The notes: generated from the letters alone by a model not told the origin. Positions 33,326 to 42,603 are shown, counted from the stretch's first letter. The stretch is DNA of 64,000 bases from a candidate division BRC1 bacterium HGW-BRC1-1 (GCA_002842095.1 PHCB01000001.1:310001-374000); one strand, 5' to 3'. A program made the numbers and translations.

Positions 33326-35260
33326 ATGTGCGGAATTACAGGCATCCAGCAAACCAACGGCGCGCCCGCCGACACCGATCTGCTCGCGCGCATGATGAAG
33401 TGCATGGTGCATCGCGGGCCTGATGACTCCGGTTCTTTCCACGACGGCAACTATGCCGTGGGCTTCCAGCGGCTGGCGATTCTCGACCTGACACCAACCG
33501 GCCATCAGCCGATGCACAGTCCGGACGGGCGCTACACCATCGCATTCAATGGCGAGGTGTTTAACCACGCCGATCTGCGCGCGGAGTTGGAACGCGACCA
33601 CGGGCTGAAGTTCATCACGCGCACCGACACCGAAGTAGTGCTGCATTGTCTGGCGCTGTGGGGGCCGGCGGCGCTGGAGCGCTTCAACGGATTTTTCGCT
33701 CTGGCACTGTGGGATTCGCAGGCGCGCACGCTACTGTTGGCGCGGGATCGCGTGGGGAAAAAGCCGCTGTACCTGGCGCAGGTTTCGGGCGCGTGGCTTT
33801 TCGCTTCCGAGATAAAAAGTCTGCTGCAACACCCGGGACTCAGCCGGCGCATGGACGCGGCGCGGCTGCCGGCATTTCTGGCCAACCGTTTCGTGCCGCA
33901 GGACGAAACGCTTTTCGAGGGGGTGACGTGCGTCCTGCCGGGGCACCATCTGACCCTCACGGCGGATGGGCCGGGCGAACAGCGTTGCTGGTGGGATATG
34001 AAATTCGCCGTGCCGGAGAATCCGCCCGGCGAAGAGGTGCTCCGCGAACGGCTGGAAGAATTGCTGACCGATGCCACGCGCCTGCGCATGGTGGCGGATG
34101 TTCCCTTCGGCGCGTTTCTTTCCGGCGGGATCGATTCGTCGGTGATTGTGGCGCTCATGGCGGGGCTGCATCCGATGCCCGTGGAGACGTTTTCGGTGGG
34201 GTTTGACACGGGTTTCAGCGAGGCGGACCACGCCCGCAAGGTGGCGCAGCTTTTCAAAACCAACCACCACGAGTTGACCATCGGCGCGAGCGACATGATT
34301 CGCGCCGTGCCCGCCGCAATGTTCATGCGCGAAACACCGGTCAGCGAGCCGTCCGACATTCCGATTTATTTGCTGGCGCAGGAGGCACGCCGCCATGTGA
34401 CGGTGGTTCTGTCGGGCGAGGGAAGCGACGAGATTCTGGCGGGGTATCCGAAGTATGGTTTTGAGACGAGCATCGGGCGATGGTTGAAGTTCCTTCCGCC
34501 GCCCCTGCTGCGGTCGGCGGCGGCGGCGCTTCCCTTCAAGCTGCGTCGGGCACAACTGGCGTTGGAGGCTTCCGCCGAGCGCGACGCTGCCGAACGCCAC
34601 GCCATGTGGTTTGGCGGATTCCCGAGGCGACCGCGCCAGCGGTTACTGGCCGGCGGCCCGCTGGCCGGGTCCGACGCCCACGCTGCGGCGCGCGCGATGC
34701 TGGCGGGGCGCGAGTGGAACTCGGCCATGGAGCAAATGCTTTATCTGGACATGAAAGCCTGGCTGCCCGCGAACCTGCTACTGCGCGGCGACCGCATGTC
34801 CATGGCCCATTCGCTGGAACTGCGCTGCCCGTTTCTGGATTACCGGCTCATCGAATTCTGTGCGCGGGAATTGCCTGCGGCCATGAAAGTGCAGCAGGGC
34901 AAAGGCAAATGGCTGCTGCGTCAACTGGCTGCCCGCCACCTGCCCGACGACATTATCAATCGCCCCAAGTGGGGGTTCAAGGTGCCGATCGGAGAATGGT
35001 TCCGGGGTCCCCTCGCGCAGTTGCTGAGCGCCATGTTGCTGTCGACTGATTCGGCGGTGGGGCAACATTTGAATGGGGCCGAGATCGCCCGGTTAGTTAA
35101 GGAACATCACAGCGGCCGCTGTAACCATGAGAAGCAATTGTGGATTTTGCTTCAGTTGGAGCTCTGGCATCGGATGTTCATCGATCAAACTCTCTCGCCC
35201 GATGACTCCCTTGAAGCCTGGGGTGTGAACGGTTCGGCACTGCAAAACAGCCGAGGATAA
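33326..35260 (+). CDS. asnB: Asparagine synthetase (glutamine-hydrolysing)
   Basis: This 644-residue two-domain amidotransferase has the N-terminal nucleophile hydrolase domain starting MCGITGIQ, with Cys2 as nucleophile. The C-terminal synthetase domain carries the ATP-binding loop SGGIDSS near residue 270 and a SGEGSDEILAGYPKYG motif. It makes asparagine, or in polysaccharide loci transfers amide nitrogen to a sugar acid. Being directly behind a heparinase-like gene makes the second role plausible. The extra length over E. coli AsnB lies at the C-terminus. No clear terminator follows. Confidence 0.93.
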   Translation: MCGITGIQQTNGAPADTDLLARMMKCMVHRGPDDSGSFHDGNYAVGFQRLAILDLTPTGHQPMHSPDGRYTIAFNGEVFNHADLRAELERDHGLKFITRTDTEVVLHCLALWGPAALERFNGFFALALWDSQARTLLLARDRVGKKPLYLAQVSGAWLFASEIKSLLQHPGLSRRMDAARLPAFLANRFVPQDETLFEGVTCVLPGHHLTLTADGPGEQRCWWDMKFAVPENPPGEEVLRERLEELLTDATRLRMVADVPFGAFLSGGIDSSVIVALMAGLHPMPVETFSVGFDTGFSEADHARKVAQLFKTNHHELTIGASDMIRAVPAAMFMRETPVSEPSDIPIYLLAQEARRHVTVVLSGEGSDEILAGYPKYGFETSIGRWLKFLPPPLLRSAAAALPFKLRRAQLALEASAERDAAERHAMWFGGFPRRPRQRLLAGGPLAGSDAHAAARAMLAGREWNSAMEQMLYLDMKAWLPANLLLRGDRMSMAHSLELRCPFLDYRLIEFCARELPAAMKVQQGKGKWLLRQLAARHLPDDIINRPKWGFKVPIGEWFRGPLAQLLSAMLLSTDSAVGQHLNGAEIARLVKEHHSGRCNHEKQLWILLQLELWHRMFIDQTLSPDDSLEAWGVNGSALQNSRG

Positions 35261-35331
35261 CGCTCCAATTGCGGGGTGGGAGCGCAGAAATCAGAATTTT
35301 TCGCGCAGGCATGGATAAACTATGTGGCTTG

Positions 35332-35347
35332 CGGAGACCCGTCTCCG
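35332..35347. promoter_or_regulatory. 16-base palindrome upstream of rpmG
   Basis: CGGAGAC and GTCTCCG (7 bases each) flank a 2-base centre. The tight spacing suits a dimeric DNA-binding protein more than an RNA hairpin. It lies about 60 bases upstream of the rpmG start, in the likely promoter region of the translation gene cluster. No regulator is identified. Confidence 0.4.
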
Positions 35348-35406
35348 GGGGTTGGTGTGCTCTATTTTAATCAAAATTTGCCTGGTGCAGTGGAGTCTGA
35401 TTGGAT

Positions 35407-35556
35407 ATGCGAGACAAAGTTACGCTTGCGTGCACGGAATGCGATCGTCGGAATTACATGACGACGCGCAACAAGAAGATCCAGCAGAACAAGCTGGAAA
35501 TGAAGAAGTTTTGCAGCCACTGCCGCAAGCATGTGGTTCACAAAGAAACAAAATAA
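35407..35556 (+). CDS. rpmG: 50S ribosomal protein L33
   Basis: This 49-residue protein is L33, of the normal length. It reads [22 protein letters not shown] and ends [14 protein letters not shown], with two Cys pairs, so it is the zinc-binding (C+) form. It stands at the head of the standard rpmG, tRNA-Trp, secE, nusG, rplK order. I translated it by eye. Confidence 0.95.
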   Translation: MRDKVTLACTECDRRNYMTTRNKKIQQNKLEMKKFCSHCRKHVVHKETK

Positions 35557-35628
35557 GGTCCCGGTCGCGGGAAGTTGACGGGTCTGTTCGGTCCGTCTCT
35601 CGTGGGATGTAACATAAAATTTTCATGC

Positions 35629-35704
35629 AGGCCAGTAGCTCAACTGGTGGAGCGTCGGTCTCCAAAACCGAAGGCTGGGGGTTCGAGCCCCTCCTGGCCT
35701 GCCA
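35629..35704 (+). tRNA. trnW: tRNA-Trp (anticodon CCA), CCA end encoded
   Basis: A complete cloverleaf can be folded. The acceptor stem is AGGCCAG (35629-35635) with CTGGCCT (35694-35700); the D stem is GCTC/GAGC; the anticodon stem is TCGGT/ACCGA around CTCCAAA with anticodon CCA. The T stem surrounds TTCGAGC. The discriminator is G and the 3' CCA is encoded (35702-35704). Its place between rpmG and secE is the standard bacterial location. Confidence 0.97.
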
Positions 35705-35788
35705 GTTTTTTTTCGTATTAGTCCGGGATGGATTTCCGCCCTTGAAAGCGGTGGTTGCCCGGTAAAAATCGGTGGATGGCGCATAACA

Positions 35789-36001
35789 ATGGACGACAAG
35801 CAAAAACCAAAGAATGGAACATCGCGCTACATTTCGGAAGTGAAGTCCGAGATGAAGAAGGTAACGTGGCCTTCCAAGCCCGAATTGTACGGTGCAACCA
35901 TCGTTGTGATTGTAGTCACCTTTGTCACCAGCCTCGCCACGGGAATGTTAGACATGGCGCTGGGCAGGGTTATGGAATTAGTCATCATGTTTTCGCGATA
36001 A
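35789..36001 (+). CDS. secE: Preprotein translocase subunit SecE
   Basis: This 70-residue short-form SecE is the small essential subunit that clamps SecY in the inner-membrane translocon. It has the amphipathic helix motif SEVKSEMKKVTWPSKPEL followed by one transmembrane helix (about 36-60). The single-helix size is usual outside gammaproteobacteria. It sits 84 bases after tRNA-Trp and 33 bases before nusG. Confidence 0.95.
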   Translation: MDDKQKPKNGTSRYISEVKSEMKKVTWPSKPELYGATIVVIVVTFVTSLATGMLDMALGRVMELVIMFSR

Positions 36002-36034
36002 CAGAGCGTCAAAAGGAACTCAGGTCACCATCCC

Positions 36035-36565
36035 ATGGAAAAGCAGTGGTTCGCCATCCACACCTACTCGGGCTACGAGAACCGTGTAAAAACAGCTATC
36101 GAGCACAAGGTGCAATTGGAAGGCTATCGCCAACAGGTCGGCCGTGTGGTCATCCCCCAGAAGAAGTATCAGGAGATGCGCAACGGCAAGAAGCACGACG
36201 TGATGCGAAACATCATGCCGGGCTACGTGTTGATTGAGACCGAATCGAACGACGATATCTTCGATCTCGTCACCAAGGTTCCGGGCGTGTCGTCGTTCCT
36301 CGGCGATGCCGGGAAACCGACGCCGCTGTCGCAGAACGAAGTGGATCAGGTGCTCGATACCGTGGAAGAGCGCCCCGATCGTCCGAAGGCTTTGATCAAC
36401 TACAGAATTTCGGATCAGGTGAAGGTTACCGAGGGTCCATTCGCCAACTTCTCCGGCGTGGTCGAGCATGTGGACCAGGAGAAGGGCAAATTGAAAGTTA
36501 TGGTGTCGATTTTTGGACGCCCGACGTCCGTAGAGTTGGACGTGCTTCAAGTAGAAAGCGTTTAA
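36035..36565 (+). CDS. nusG: Transcription termination/antitermination factor NusG
   Basis: This 176-residue protein has the NGN domain (WFAIHTYSGYENRVK at the N-terminus, then MPGYVLIE) that binds RNA polymerase. The C-terminal KOW domain (VKVTEGPFANFSGVVEHVD) contacts ribosomal protein S10 or Rho. Length and order are standard. It is 36 bases before rplK in the same operon. Confidence 0.96.
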   Translation: MEKQWFAIHTYSGYENRVKTAIEHKVQLEGYRQQVGRVVIPQKKYQEMRNGKKHDVMRNIMPGYVLIETESNDDIFDLVTKVPGVSSFLGDAGKPTPLSQNEVDQVLDTVEERPDRPKALINYRISDQVKVTEGPFANFSGVVEHVDQEKGKLKVMVSIFGRPTSVELDVLQVESV

Positions 36566-36601
36566 ACGAAACAACTAGAAACGTAGGTTAAGAGACGAGT
36601 C

Positions 36602-37024
36602 ATGGCAAAGAAAGTAGTAGCACAGGTTAAGCTGCAGGTTCCGGGCGCTCAGGCCAACCCCGCTCCCCCCGTGGGTCCGGCTCTGGGTCAGCACGGCGTG
36701 AACATCATGGAATTCTGCAAGCAGTTCAACGCCCGCACGAAGGACAATCCCGGCCTCATCATTCCGTGTATCATCACGGTTTATGCCGACCGTTCCTTCA
36801 CCTTCATCACCAAGACGCCCCCCGCGGCAGTGCTGCTGAAGAGGGCTGCAAACGTGCCCAAGGGCAGCGGCGTGCCCAACAAGACCAAGTGCGGCAAGGT
36901 CTCGAAGAAGGACGTCGAGGAAATTGCCAAGCTGAAGATGAAGGACCTCAACGCCCACACCATCGAGAGCGCCATGTCCATGGTTGCAGGCACCGCCCGC
37001 TCGATGGGTATGGATATCGAGTAG
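36602..37024 (+). CDS. rplK: 50S ribosomal protein L11
   Basis: This 140-residue protein is L11, which binds the GTPase-associated rRNA region. The N-terminal domain contains [32 protein letters not shown] and the rRNA-binding C-terminal domain ends [20 protein letters not shown]. In nearly all bacteria rplA follows immediately; here a strong terminator and an opposing gene follow, so the usual rplKAJL-rpoBC run is broken. Confidence 0.96.
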   Translation: MAKKVVAQVKLQVPGAQANPAPPVGPALGQHGVNIMEFCKQFNARTKDNPGLIIPCIITVYADRSFTFITKTPPAAVLLKRAANVPKGSGVPNKTKCGKVSKKDVEEIAKLKMKDLNAHTIESAMSMVAGTARSMGMDIE

Positions 37025-37087
37025 TTCCTTCTCCGCACGTTTGCCCTTGCGGGCTGACGAACAGCGGCTGAAATAATAAACGGTTCT

Positions 37088-37155
37088 TGCCGGATACCGT
37101 TTCCCTCCCCCTGCCTCGGCAGGTGTGGGGCGGGAAATGGTATCCGGCATTTTTT
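37088..37155 (+). terminator. Long intrinsic terminator after rplK
   Basis: TGCCGGATACC starting at 37088 pairs with GGTATCCGGCA ending at 37149, and pairing continues inward with two mismatches to a second small hairpin (CTGCC/GGCAG). Six T follow. It is an unusually long stem of more than 20 pairs and ends the ribosomal cluster. Confidence 0.92.
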
Positions 37156-37169
37156 ATGAGGCGAAGCTG

Positions 37170-37715
37170 CTAGAACTCGATGCCGGGGCGGGCCTGCACG
37201 CCTTCGTAAAAATAATGCTTCACGAGTTGGATCTCGCTGACGAGATCGGCCGCCTCGACCAGCGCGGGAAAGCAGCCACGGCCCGTGAGCACCAGTTCGC
37301 AATCGCCACCATCGCGGGCTGCTTTTACGAGGCCGAGAATATCCTCCTCCGCGAGGAGTTTGGTGCCGACGCACGTGAGGGCCTCGTCGCACACGACCAT
37401 GAAATATTTGCCGGAACTGATAAGTTCCTGGGCTTTGGCGAGCCCCGCGCGGGCCTGATCGAAATCATCGGGGATGTTGGCGAAGCGAAACTTGCCGTCG
37501 GGCATCATGCGCTCCATGCCAAAGAAAAACATGTCGAGGCCGGCGAGGGTGCGAAGAATGAAGCGCTCGTGATAGTGCTCGTTCTTGCCCTCGAACCCCT
37601 TGTCGAATTGCAGAAATGCCACCTGCCCGCCATTGCCCAGGGCCCGGATGGTAAGCCCGATGGCGCTGGTTGTCTTGCCCTTGCCGTTGCCGGTGTAAAC
37701 GTGCACGTAGCCCAT
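37170..37715 (-). CDS. cobO: Cob(I)alamin adenosyltransferase, CobO/BtuR type
   Basis: This 181-residue P-loop enzyme transfers adenosyl from ATP to cob(I)alamin. The ATP-binding loop is GNGKGKTT at residues 9-16 of the start MGYVHVYTGNG. FLQFDKG, VVCDEAL and ELVLTGRG are further BtuR/CobO marks. The ATG at 37715 is chosen; the frame runs 14 codons upstream. No other cobalamin genes and no cobalamin riboswitch are visible, which suggests salvage. It converges on rplK, separated by the terminator. Confidence 0.92.
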   Translation of the reverse strand: MGYVHVYTGNGKGKTTSAIGLTIRALGNGGQVAFLQFDKGFEGKNEHYHERFILRTLAGLDMFFFGMERMMPDGKFRFANIPDDFDQARAGLAKAQELISSGKYFMVVCDEALTCVGTKLLAEEDILGLVKAARDGGDCELVLTGRGCFPALVEAADLVSEIQLVKHYFYEGVQARPGIEF

Positions 37716-37911
37716 ATGAAAAAACCTGCCGGGGAGAGATGGTACCGCTGGCGACATTCACGACGCCCGCGGTCAAGAAACACAAGCGCTCCGGCGATGT
37801 GATTATTCACGACGCCTGCACAGACTGTGACGCGCGGCATTCCACTCTTGCACCTTTGCGTGATGCGCCGCGACGCTGGGAAGCAACGATGGAGATAGAC
37901 GAGGGAGCAAT

Positions 37912-38847
37912 GTGCAGACTGAAGGAAAGAGTGAACGGTCCAAATCCGCAGCAGTTCGCTTGGGCAAATCTGTGATGCGCATATTCCTTGTGACCATCGT
38001 GTTCGTGGCGATCCTTCTCCCGGCGGCTCTGTTCGTTTTTCAGCGCAAACTGATCTTCATGCCGCGCGGATACGAGTCCAGTTTCCGCCGCGGGTTACCG
38101 CCGGGTGCCGTGCAGTTGGATTTTTCCACCGTCGATGGCAAACAGGTGGCGTTTTATGTGCCACCCCGCGGGGTCGGTTCCTCTGCAAACAACGATTCCT
38201 CAACCTCCACACTCTCCGCTCGCTTGTGGGTCATGTTCGCCGGTAACGCCAGCACGGGGCTGGACTGGTTGGATCTGGTGGAGACCTATCCGGACGGCAA
38301 CACCGGTTTCCTGATGGTGGATTATCCGGGTTATGGTTTGTGCGAAGGCGCGCCCACGCGCGACGGGATGATCCGCAACTCCAGCAGCGCATTTGCCGCA
38401 CTGGTCAAGATTCTCGGGACCACACCAACCGCTCTGGAGAGCCGCATGGGAGTGATTGGGCACTCCATAGGCGCTGCTGCTGCGCTGGACTTTTCGATGT
38501 CCCACACGCCGCGTCAGGTGGTGCTGGTGTCGCCGTTCACCACGCTGCTGGCAATGGCACGCCGGGCGGTGGGAAGTCCGCTTTGCTATCTGGTTCGCGA
38601 CCGATTTGACAACCCGACCGCTCTGGCCCGACTGGCCGCCTTGCCCCATCCGCCGCGGGTAGATTTGGTGCATGGAAACGCCGACGACATCGTGCCGTTT
38701 GCCATGGGTCGCGAACTTGCCGATGCACATCCGGAGATGATCCGGTTCCATGAGGTGAAGGGCGCCGACCATAACATGATTTTGATGAGCGCGGAAGCAT
38801 TGTTGCTGAAAGCCATGACGGAACCCTGGGCGGAATCCCATGACTGA
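37912..38847 (+). CDS. Membrane-anchored alpha/beta hydrolase
   Basis: This 311-residue protein has an N-terminal membrane anchor (about 22-46) and an alpha/beta hydrolase fold resembling the BEM46/ABHD13 group. The nucleophile elbow is GHSIGAAAALDF, the acid is probably in NADDIVPFAMG and the His in GADHNMI. Likely an esterase or lipase-like enzyme at the inner membrane facing the periplasm or cytoplasm; substrate unknown. It starts at GTG with GGGAG nearby; an ATG at 37975 is an alternative. The end overlaps tadA by eight bases. Confidence 0.75.
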   Translation: MQTEGKSERSKSAAVRLGKSVMRIFLVTIVFVAILLPAALFVFQRKLIFMPRGYESSFRRGLPPGAVQLDFSTVDGKQVAFYVPPRGVGSSANNDSSTSTLSARLWVMFAGNASTGLDWLDLVETYPDGNTGFLMVDYPGYGLCEGAPTRDGMIRNSSSAFAALVKILGTTPTALESRMGVIGHSIGAAAALDFSMSHTPRQVVLVSPFTTLLAMARRAVGSPLCYLVRDRFDNPTALARLAALPHPPRVDLVHGNADDIVPFAMGRELADAHPEMIRFHEVKGADHNMILMSAEALLLKAMTEPWAESHD

Positions 38848-39364
38848 CGCTCCGATTCTCGGGCCGGACTCGCCGTACCGCAACGCTCCCCTGCCCCCCA
38901 GCGAGTGCTTCGACGAATGGATGGGGGAGGCGCTGCGCGAGGCGACCGACGCGCAGACCGCCGACGAAGTACCGGTGGGCGCCGTGGTGGTGCACGACGG
39001 CAAGGTCATCGGGCGCGGACGCGATCGCCGGGTGGAACTGCGCGACCCCACCGCCCATGCGGAAGTTCTGGCCATGCGCGAAGCAGCGCTGGCACTGGGA
39101 GATTGGCGACTGGAAGGCTGCGCGCTCTTCGTGACGCTGGAACCCTGCCCCATGTGCGCCGGGGCCGCCCTCATGGCGCGGCTGCCCCTGCTGGTGTACG
39201 GCGCGAACAATGACAAGTTCGGGGCGCTGATCACGCGCACACACCTCGCCGACACGCCGGCATGGAACCATCGCATGGCTCACGTGGGCGGCGTGCGGGC
39301 GGAAGAATGTGCGGCGCTGCTGAAGGATTATTTCAGCCGCAAACGTCGGGGGCTCTCTGCCTGA
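38840..39364 (+). CDS. tadA: tRNA-specific adenosine deaminase (A34 to I34)
   Basis: This 174-residue zinc deaminase converts the wobble adenosine of tRNA-Arg(ACG) to inosine. The catalytic motif is THAE-like, with H73 and E75, and the zinc cysteines are C103 and C106 in EPCPMC. The first 22 residues are a Pro-rich extension absent from E. coli TadA. FGALITRTHL and the C-terminal FSRKRR tail fit the family. It begins within the last codons of the hydrolase gene, so the two are probably co-expressed. Confidence 0.92.
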   Translation: MTDAPILGPDSPYRNAPLPPSECFDEWMGEALREATDAQTADEVPVGAVVVHDGKVIGRGRDRRVELRDPTAHAEVLAMREAALALGDWRLEGCALFVTLEPCPMCAGAALMARLPLLVYGANNDKFGALITRTHLADTPAWNHRMAHVGGVRAEECAALLKDYFSRKRRGLSA

Positions 39365-39373
39365 TCGCCGGCT

Positions 39374-40282
39374 TTATTTGAGACGCGTCATCTCGAAAAG
39401 ACCGGCAGCCTGGGGGCCGAGGAAACCCTGGAAGAGCACGCGCTTGCCGTTTTCCTCCACTTCGCCACGCTCGGCGTATTCCATGTAGGCGTAGGTCCAT
39501 TCGATTTGCTTGGTCTTGCCATCGTCGCCGATGACCTGCACCGGCACACGAACCGCCTCGGTGGATGTTTGACGAAGTTTCGAACCGCGCGCTCCCTCGA
39601 TGTCGCTCTTCATCGGCACGCCGCGTTTCTTCAATTCAGCGATGAGCGACTCGATATCGCCAACCAGATCCACACCGTGGCGATTCACATATCCGGTGAA
39701 GTGGTTCACGTTGTAGCCGTGCAGCAAAACCCAGGCACCGTATTGGCTGGCACCATTCACCCGCTTGATGACGGACTCTGCGACCGGTCCCCAGGGAACT
39801 TGCGTAAACAGGCGCACGGTTTTTTCGAGGAGCCCGGCCGGGATCTCGCCGGTTTCATCAAGGCGACGCAGAGCTTCAACGTCCGCGTCGGAGAACAACT
39901 GCTGGTAACCCGACACAGACTGGCGAATGGCCTCCGCGACTTCCGGGGCAAGCTCGTCGATTTTCAACTCGCTGATAAAGATGCGGGGAAAGTCCGGCTC
40001 GGCGTGCTGAACGTAACGCGCAAACAGATGCGTGTCGGAAAATTCGATGGCTCCCTTTTCCTCAAAATCCAGCGCATCGAAAACGCGTTTGAGATTATCC
40101 ACGCCCAGATAATGGCCGTTCGCCGTAAGAGCGAGGGTGCGGAAAGCAATGTGATCGTTCACAAAGTTGCCGCCCAGGTCGGTCAGCATCTCTTCATAAA
40201 CGCGGGCATAAGTTACACGTGCGGCATAGTCGTCCCACAAGCGGCGGAGGAACTCACTGATGAAACGGATTTTCGTAGTCAT
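39374..40282 (-). CDS. DUF1338 protein (2-oxoadipate dioxygenase/decarboxylase-like)
   Basis: This 302-residue protein belongs to DUF1338, some members of which (HglS/YdcJ) are Fe(II) enzymes turning 2-oxoadipate into 2-hydroxyglutarate. The likely metal ligands are the His in NDHIAFRTL, the His in NVNHFTGYVN and the Glu in AYMEYAERGE. These proteins have a VOC-like fold. The lysine or tyrosine catabolic context usual for HglS is absent here, so the substrate is open. The ATG at 40282 is chosen and preceded by GGGAG. It converges on tadA with nine bases between. Confidence 0.78.
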   Translation of the reverse strand: MTTKIRFISEFLRRLWDDYAARVTYARVYEEMLTDLGGNFVNDHIAFRTLALTANGHYLGVDNLKRVFDALDFEEKGAIEFSDTHLFARYVQHAEPDFPRIFISELKIDELAPEVAEAIRQSVSGYQQLFSDADVEALRRLDETGEIPAGLLEKTVRLFTQVPWGPVAESVIKRVNGASQYGAWVLLHGYNVNHFTGYVNRHGVDLVGDIESLIAELKKRGVPMKSDIEGARGSKLRQTSTEAVRVPVQVIGDDGKTKQIEWTYAYMEYAERGEVEENGKRVLFQGFLGPQAAGLFEMTRLK

Positions 40283-40442
40283 GGCTTTCTGGCTCCCTGT
40301 TTGGAAAAAAGAGAAGCCGCCCCTCGAGCAATAAACCGGCTCCGTGAGGAGAGAGTTCGGTGCTCTGGTCAATAGCGAGCGGCTCCATATTTACTGGAAA
40401 TATATAACCATTAAAAAACGTGAAAGCCACCACAAAAGAGGG

Positions 40443-42440
40443 TCAGGGTGGAGTCGACCCGGCGGTTTCCGAGGTGCTTTGATCAGCGGGCAAGGCGGTC
40501 ACGGTGGCGGTAGTGCTTTCACCCAGTATCGGTGAGCCGCATTCCGCAATCCAGTTTTCCACGGTGGTTCGGTCGCGCCCCCCCAGGTCCAGATATTCCT
40601 GATAGGCAATAATGGCACGTCCCGTATCTTTGATATTCTTGTGATAAAGGACACCGATCTTAAGCCTGAACTCGGGGTTTCGTGGATTCGCTTCGACCGC
40701 CTGTTGATAGCTCTGCAGAGCTTCGTTGTAGTATTTCATCTGCGTGGCCGGGTCAACCTGGTCGGCTCCGAGAATGCGACGCACATCGCCGATGGATGAC
40801 AGGGCCGGCGCATAAGCCGGTACGATTTGAAGGGCCATGCGCAGTCGCGTTTCGGCCGATCGGGGGTTGCCCTGTAAAAGATCAATCTGGCCGAGAGCGG
40901 TTTGCACTTCCGCAGCCTGAAGGCGTTGCGTGAAATTGCCCGCGTTTTCACCACCAAGCGCTTTCACCACTTCATTGAACCAAGCCCTGGCCTCATCATA
41001 TTTTTTTTCAGCCAGAGCAATGCGGCCGGTCTGGATATAAGCCTCCACCGAATCACGTTTTAACGTTCGTAATTGGTCGAGATTTTTACGTGCCTCGTCA
41101 TACCTTTCCCGCGTTGTCTCCACCTGAGCTTTCAGAAGATAACCACGCCAACGTTCAGGTTCCCGAGCAATGGCTGCATCCACGTCGACAGCGGCCCGGT
41201 CGAGACTTCCCTGACCCAAAAGGGTTTGGGCGCGGTCGAGCAGAGCATCGTAATTGCGCGGGTCTTTTTCCAATTCGAGGTCGAGCTGGGTCAGGGCCTT
41301 CTGATAATCGTTCTGATCCAGATAAGCCTGGGCGAGAGCATGGTGCACGTGTTGAAAATCCGGATCGATCTTGATGACCTTCTGAAACTCCTCAACAGCG
41401 TTGCCCGTTTGTCCCGTGTCACGATAGATGCGACCGAGCAAGAAGAGTGCGCTTTTGTTTTGGGGGTTCAGGTCCAGAGCCTTGCGAAGATTCTGAATGG
41501 TCTTATAGGTATCGGTGATCATGCTCTGCTCGCCCATGCGGACGTAAGATTCCACCGCACGATCCAACGCATCGCTACATTCCGCAGGCAGAACCTTCAC
41601 CTGCATAACGCCTGCGTAATGGCTGGCCGCTTTCTGATACTCACCACGGTCGAAATGAGACCGGGCAAGTTTGTAATGATAGCAGGCGCGGTCGTAATCG
41701 GTGAGTTCGGTCGAGGATGAAGCGAGGGCCTGTTCAATATGGTCCATGCCCTGGCCCATGGTAGAGTTGTATTCCATGAGCAAATCGCCCAACGCGAGGC
41801 GGGCCCGCACGTGATCGGGGTAGAGCGCCACGGCCGACGACAGTTCATCGTGTCGGGCCAGCATGTTCTGCCGATCGCGGGCAACTTCTGCATTGCGGAA
41901 ATGCACCTCGGCCAACAGGCGCAGCACCTCGGAGGTACCGGCCTCATCCGTCATGGAGGACACGAGGGAGGTGAGAAGCTGCTGAGCCTCGGGCAAACGG
42001 TTGTTTTGCAGATAAAGAGACGCCTGCTGAAGTTGTGCTTGTCGGGCCTTTTCCTGCGCCTGACCAATAGCTTCCTGCGCCTGCCGGACACGCCCGCGAA
42101 GACGTGTTTCTGCCGGTGACCCTGCGGTCACTTGTTGCAGAGCCGCTTGGTAATACTCAAGGGCCGGCTGTAACTTACCGGCGGCCAGGGCTGCGTCGCC
42201 ATCCACTTCCTGTGGTGCCCGATCGCTGCGCCGCAGCTCTCGTATGTCCGAACGCGATATGGAAATCATACCCACCGCGGTCTTAAGGGTTATCTCGCTG
42301 GGTGATTCAGAGGTGACGGCACCCTCCAGGGTCCGTCCAGATTTTAAAATGATTGTATCTGCGGTCGCTTTCCTTGCCGTACCAGCGAGAAGTAAGGCAA
42401 CCAAGGCGAACGCAAACACCTTCATAAAAGATATATGCAT
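40443..42440 (-). CDS. Exported TPR protein
   Basis: This 665-residue protein has a signal peptide (about 1-27, ending RKATA), a small beta domain (about 28-72, with LKSGRTLEGAVTSESPSEI) and a long array of tetratricopeptide repeats from about 80 to 630. The TPR units show the usual alternation, for example QNKSALFLLGRIYRDTG and PDFQHVHHALAQAYLDQ. It ends in a Thr/Ser-rich tail. TPR arrays mediate protein binding, perhaps in periplasmic complex assembly. An in-frame ATG five codons in is an alternative start. It is divergent from the M55 peptidase gene. Confidence 0.8.
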   Translation of the reverse strand: MHISFMKVFAFALVALLLAGTARKATADTIILKSGRTLEGAVTSESPSEITLKTAVGMISISRSDIRELRRSDRAPQEVDGDAALAAGKLQPALEYYQAALQQVTAGSPAETRLRGRVRQAQEAIGQAQEKARQAQLQQASLYLQNNRLPEAQQLLTSLVSSMTDEAGTSEVLRLLAEVHFRNAEVARDRQNMLARHDELSSAVALYPDHVRARLALGDLLMEYNSTMGQGMDHIEQALASSSTELTDYDRACYHYKLARSHFDRGEYQKAASHYAGVMQVKVLPAECSDALDRAVESYVRMGEQSMITDTYKTIQNLRKALDLNPQNKSALFLLGRIYRDTGQTGNAVEEFQKVIKIDPDFQHVHHALAQAYLDQNDYQKALTQLDLELEKDPRNYDALLDRAQTLLGQGSLDRAAVDVDAAIAREPERWRGYLLKAQVETTRERYDEARKNLDQLRTLKRDSVEAYIQTGRIALAEKKYDEARAWFNEVVKALGGENAGNFTQRLQAAEVQTALGQIDLLQGNPRSAETRLRMALQIVPAYAPALSSIGDVRRILGADQVDPATQMKYYNEALQSYQQAVEANPRNPEFRLKIGVLYHKNIKDTGRAIIAYQEYLDLGGRDRTTVENWIAECGSPILGESTTATVTALPADQSTSETAGSTPP

Positions 42441-42603
42441 GATGCCCGTTACCGTGAGGGGGGCAATTTACGAAGTCAAACTCTTGCGGTGTTGATCTCC
42501 GAGGGGGATTTCGGGTTGCACAGAACCCATCAACCAGATTATCTGGAGATCGGATATAGCATAATTAATTAACCCCTAACCCCCTGAAAGTGAGCAAATC
42601 GCG

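Noticed and set aside
37716-37911. Cobalamin riboswitch upstream of cobO
   Set aside because: I looked for a B12-box-like sequence and an extended structured leader and saw neither.
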